Source: Promerops cafer
Taxonomy: Eukaryota; Chordata; Aves; Passeriformes; Nectariniidae
Length of the DNA stretch: 64,000 bases
NCBI GenBank assembly: GCA_013398275.1
Contig: VZSE01002355.1
Span: forward strand, 119,958-183,957
Direction of reading: 5' to 3'
The position numbers and the translations under genes were made by a program. This document shows positions 61,101-64,000 of the stretch, piece after piece. Each line of letters starts with the position of its first letter. The first letter of the stretch is position 1. The notes under the pieces were generated by a model, which saw only the letters and a list, made by a program, of their open reading frames with translations, was not told where the DNA came from and ran no database searches.

Positions 61101-63407
61101 TAGCTTTGTGAGAAATACCTCACAATGATAACCTTTATGGAGTCAATACCCTATGTAGTTCTTACATTATTTAAATGTATTATTTTCACCTGGTAGAGAG
61201 AAGATTGAGAAGGATTTGGAAAATTACTCTCCAATCAAGTGCACTTAGCAGGCAGTAAATCACTTCTGGCTTAGTGAGTTACAGACAAAACATACTCCAG
61301 AACTCCACCAGACCTGTTGGAGCACACTTGCTGTAGTGAGATGCAATTGAGGCAATTAGCATTGATGTGAGGCGCTGAGGGCTGGGTATTTGTATCAAGA
61401 GATAGTTCTCCTCAGAGAAGCTATGTAACTCAAGTTATGTATGGTTTATCTCCTAAGTTTTCACTTAGTTATTGACTGTATGACTTAAATTTATTATCAG
61501 ACTAATTAAAGTGTTCTAAAAGAATGTAGTTTCTAGAAAACATAAGCTCCCAAATTCCACTACTGAAAATTAAATAAATGAATTAATGTTGAAAATAATA
61601 TTGCAGTTTTCATCCAAATCAAGGGGCAAAAAAAGTAATTTTATTGGAACATTATACATTCAGAAATTAGTTGTGCCTTTTTTAATAGAAGTTATTTGTG
61701 TTCCATTACTTCTTAGAGTCAGGGGGGAAAAATACAAGGAAAATCATTCAGCAAGTGATTCACTATATTTTGAAGGATTTTAGTGAAGCTATAGATTGTT
61801 TTGCTTATGAAAACTTTAGTGGTTTCAGTGCAAATTATAACAGTGTAGATTTTTTTTTTTAAAGGCAGATGTTCATCAGAACTTTATGATATATCCTCTT
61901 AAATAGCTACCCTGATGCAAACAGCAGCAAAGGAAACATCCAAAGTTTAACCAGATATAGAATGTCCCCTTTAGGGCTTTAAAGGCTGCTGTGAAACGTA
62001 TGTGGCACTCCCTCTTCAGTAGGAAGTAGGAAACTAAGGAAACAGACATTCAAATCTTTGGTTACCCAGCATCTTTTTCTTAGGCAAGCTTGCTGACTAA
62101 ATATCAGGGCCTTCTTCTCTTGTTCTTAATCTAATAGCTTGAATACCTCTTTTATATTCTCCTTTTCATGTTTATGTATCTCCTAAGAGTAGTTAGCTGC
62201 TTTAACTTTACAGAAGGAGTGAATATTATTCACAAGAAAAGATCCCAAAATTGCAGAAGAGTTATGAGAAATGCTACAAAAATTCAAATGCTATATGGTA
62301 CTCTTGTTAACCACTTTTAGGTCTACTTCTAGGAAGACTAAATCTAACCTGACTTTTAAAGCATGTAGTCCTGTACTTAGGAGTATTAAATTTCAAGATG
62401 TAACCTCTACTATCTGTAATCACACTGGTAATTTTTCATCACATTTTTTGTAGAATGCTCACCCACTGCAGCCTATCAGATCCCAAGCCAGAGGCTCTCC
62501 CTGAATTACTTTGATTTACTAAATTATTGATTTACCAATGTCCTAATTAAAGGGGAAAATGAAAAAAATCAGTGTATTAAAGTGGTAAATACTACACGGT
62601 GTAGCAGAATATAAAATTTGTTTCTTCATCTGCTACTTAGTGCATTTAACAAATAAATCTATTGAGCAAAAGCCATTCTAATAGCAACATTGATAAAACA
62701 AGCCAAGACAATAATTTTCTACTCCACTTCCTCCAATCCTTTTGAAATTTGTGTATTGGCAGCAGAAAATAAATTACTTTCTCCTTTGTTTTAAGCAACA
62801 GATCTTCTCCAATTTTAGAAGATAATACCTAGTTAAGGAAAACAGGACACAAGCCTGACCCAAACCCAATACAAAAAGCTTGGAACAGCCTCGCTTGTTG
62901 CCACCCTTAAGGTCAAATATGAATCCATTATACCAAAGAAATACTATGGGTTATTTCCCCCTCATTGTTGGGGCCCATTTTCAAAGTCTCAGCCACTTCA
63001 AATAAGATCTGATAAAGTATTGTACAGCATGCCTTTCATTTATATAAGTGGGCATTAGCTGTATGAAAGCCCAGGCATATGCTTACCTTTAGATAATATT
63101 GCAACCCCACCAGATTTAACAAAATCTCTTCTATAGGTAACATAAATACATCTGTTGTGATCAGGGCTTTGCTATTGCTATTACCTAAACCAGCTCTGGG
63201 ACCCATGTAAATCCAGTGTGGCAGTCTACTTTAGATTATTAATATAACATATAGAAAACTTGGTAAACTGATAAAAAAATCTAATCATTAGAAGACATAA
63301 AATTTGTTTGGAAAAACCATCTTACATGTTAAATACACTCCATCAGTTTTACTTTCTACTTCCACTTTTCATCCTTAACAAGGATCACTTGTATGTCTTT
63401 GCTATTA
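58184..63407. other. Unassigned non-coding stretch
   Basis: AT-rich, no recognised gene or named transposon. A short minus-strand frame starting ATG at 59066 and ending at a consensus donor (CAG/gtaagt) at 59019 codes for only 16 residues (MASPRG...) and is the only start-plus-donor pattern I noted; it is not supported further. Confidence 0.45.
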
Positions 63408-63440
63408 AAAACAAACAAGCAAACAAACAAACAAAACAAC
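63408..63440. repeat. AAAC simple repeat
   Basis: Several tandem 'aaac' units following an A-run. Ordinary short tandem repeat. Confidence 0.8.
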
Positions 63441-63966
63441 ATAAATCAAACATCTTACTAACCTAGCCCAGTCAGAGGTTGGGTTAATTTTGGTGAGATG
63501 TCCATAAGATTCCCCTCTCCCTGGCACTTTCTGAAATCAGTATCTGTTCTAAACATTTGATACTAGTGGCAAACAGCTATTTAAAACTATTTTCCAAATC
63601 CCATCTTATTACTGTAGAACCAGGAGGGCTTCCAGAGAGGTTTCCTTCTAGAAAGGCCTTGGGCCACCGGTGATAGGACAGAAAGTTGCTATTCAGCACA
63701 GGTGGTCACAAGATGGAGACAGATTAGCACAGCTATATAGCATCGGTTTGTGCCAACATTAATAAGAGAACTACAGCTTTTGCCTCAAAGTGAGTGAAAG
63801 CCTCTTCAACAATACACCGCTCTCAAAACTTCCACAAGCCAAGAGCAAGCTCTTGTCAAAATGGCAGAAGCTACTGCTGCTGCTATGACATACACTCAAC
63901 AACAACTTCCTGCACAACAGGGCCACAAATGATAGTCGCAACCTAATCCCCCCCCACCACCAGAGG
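63441..63966. other. Unassigned stretch before the terminal A-run
   Basis: Slightly higher in sequence complexity than the preceding kilobases and ending in a C-run ('aatcccccccca') then 'ccaccagagg'. Could be the 3' part of a retroposed sequence if the following A-run is a tail, but no coding frame or known repeat is recognised. Confidence 0.35.
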
Positions 63967-63990
63967 AAAAAAAAAAAAAAAAAAAAAAAA
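63967..63990 (+). repeat. A homopolymer (24)
   Basis: Uninterrupted run of 24 A near the window edge. Either a microsatellite or the tail of a retroposed sequence; the window ends too soon to look for a target-site duplication. Confidence 0.8.
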
Positions 63991-64000
63991 GAAAACCAAG

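Noticed and set aside
1..64000. CRISPR array, operon, phage or plasmid functions
   Set aside because: No regularly spaced direct repeats, no bacterial-type gene packing or ribosome binding sites, and clear vertebrate transposons throughout.

Overview
The window looks like nuclear DNA from a bird. It is AT-rich and gene-poor, has no long open frames of normal protein character, and carries decayed CR1 LINE pieces with the avian 3' end (ATTCTATGATTCTAT-like at about 150-170; its reverse complement at about 44.9 and 54.3 kb). It also carries several LTR pieces resembling families common in bird genomes, such as the LTR near 43.3 kb with its diagnostic pairing of 'tatggaatgtccctttggcc' and a TATAAA box on the minus strand. 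Nothing resembles a bacterial, phage, plasmid or viral genome. Species level cannot be settled; a songbird or other neoavian bird is a reasonable guess.

Layout: 0-0.2 kb holds a CR1 tail. 0.2-14.8 kb is mostly unassigned non-coding DNA, with a small CpG-rich patch at 8.28-8.35 kb and three exact AGGTCA half-sites in tandem DR5 spacing at 9.82 kb. At 14.85-15.19 kb there is a candidate plus-strand terminal exon followed by a poly(A) signal. 15.2-28.4 kb shows no gene. At 28.45-28.66 kb a cysteine-rich open frame behind a good splice acceptor is a candidate minus-strand terminal exon. A membrane-helix-like open segment with consensus splice sites at 37.36-37.51 kb lies upstream of it and is in compatible phase. 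A CpG-rich patch lies at 34.86-35.13 kb.

38-58 kb is the repeat-rich part: a small solo LTR with target-site duplication (38.16-38.39 kb), an ERVL-like LTR (43.0-43.6 kb), a composite of CR1 pieces interrupted by an LTR fragment (44.9-47.0 kb), two diverged LTR copies of one family in opposite orientation (50.4-51.3 and 57.6-58.2 kb), another LTR 3' part (53.2-53.7 kb) and a CR1 piece (54.3-54.5 kb). No retroviral gag, pol or env reading frame was seen, so these look like solo or truncated LTRs. 58.2-64 kb is unassigned apart from simple repeats and a final A-run.

If both terminal exon candidates are real, two unidentified genes converge, one entering from the left and ending near 15.2 kb, the other coming from the right and ending near 28.45 kb. 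I could not name either gene. I found no convincing novel biological system; the most unusual non-repeat signal is the triple DR5 motif.
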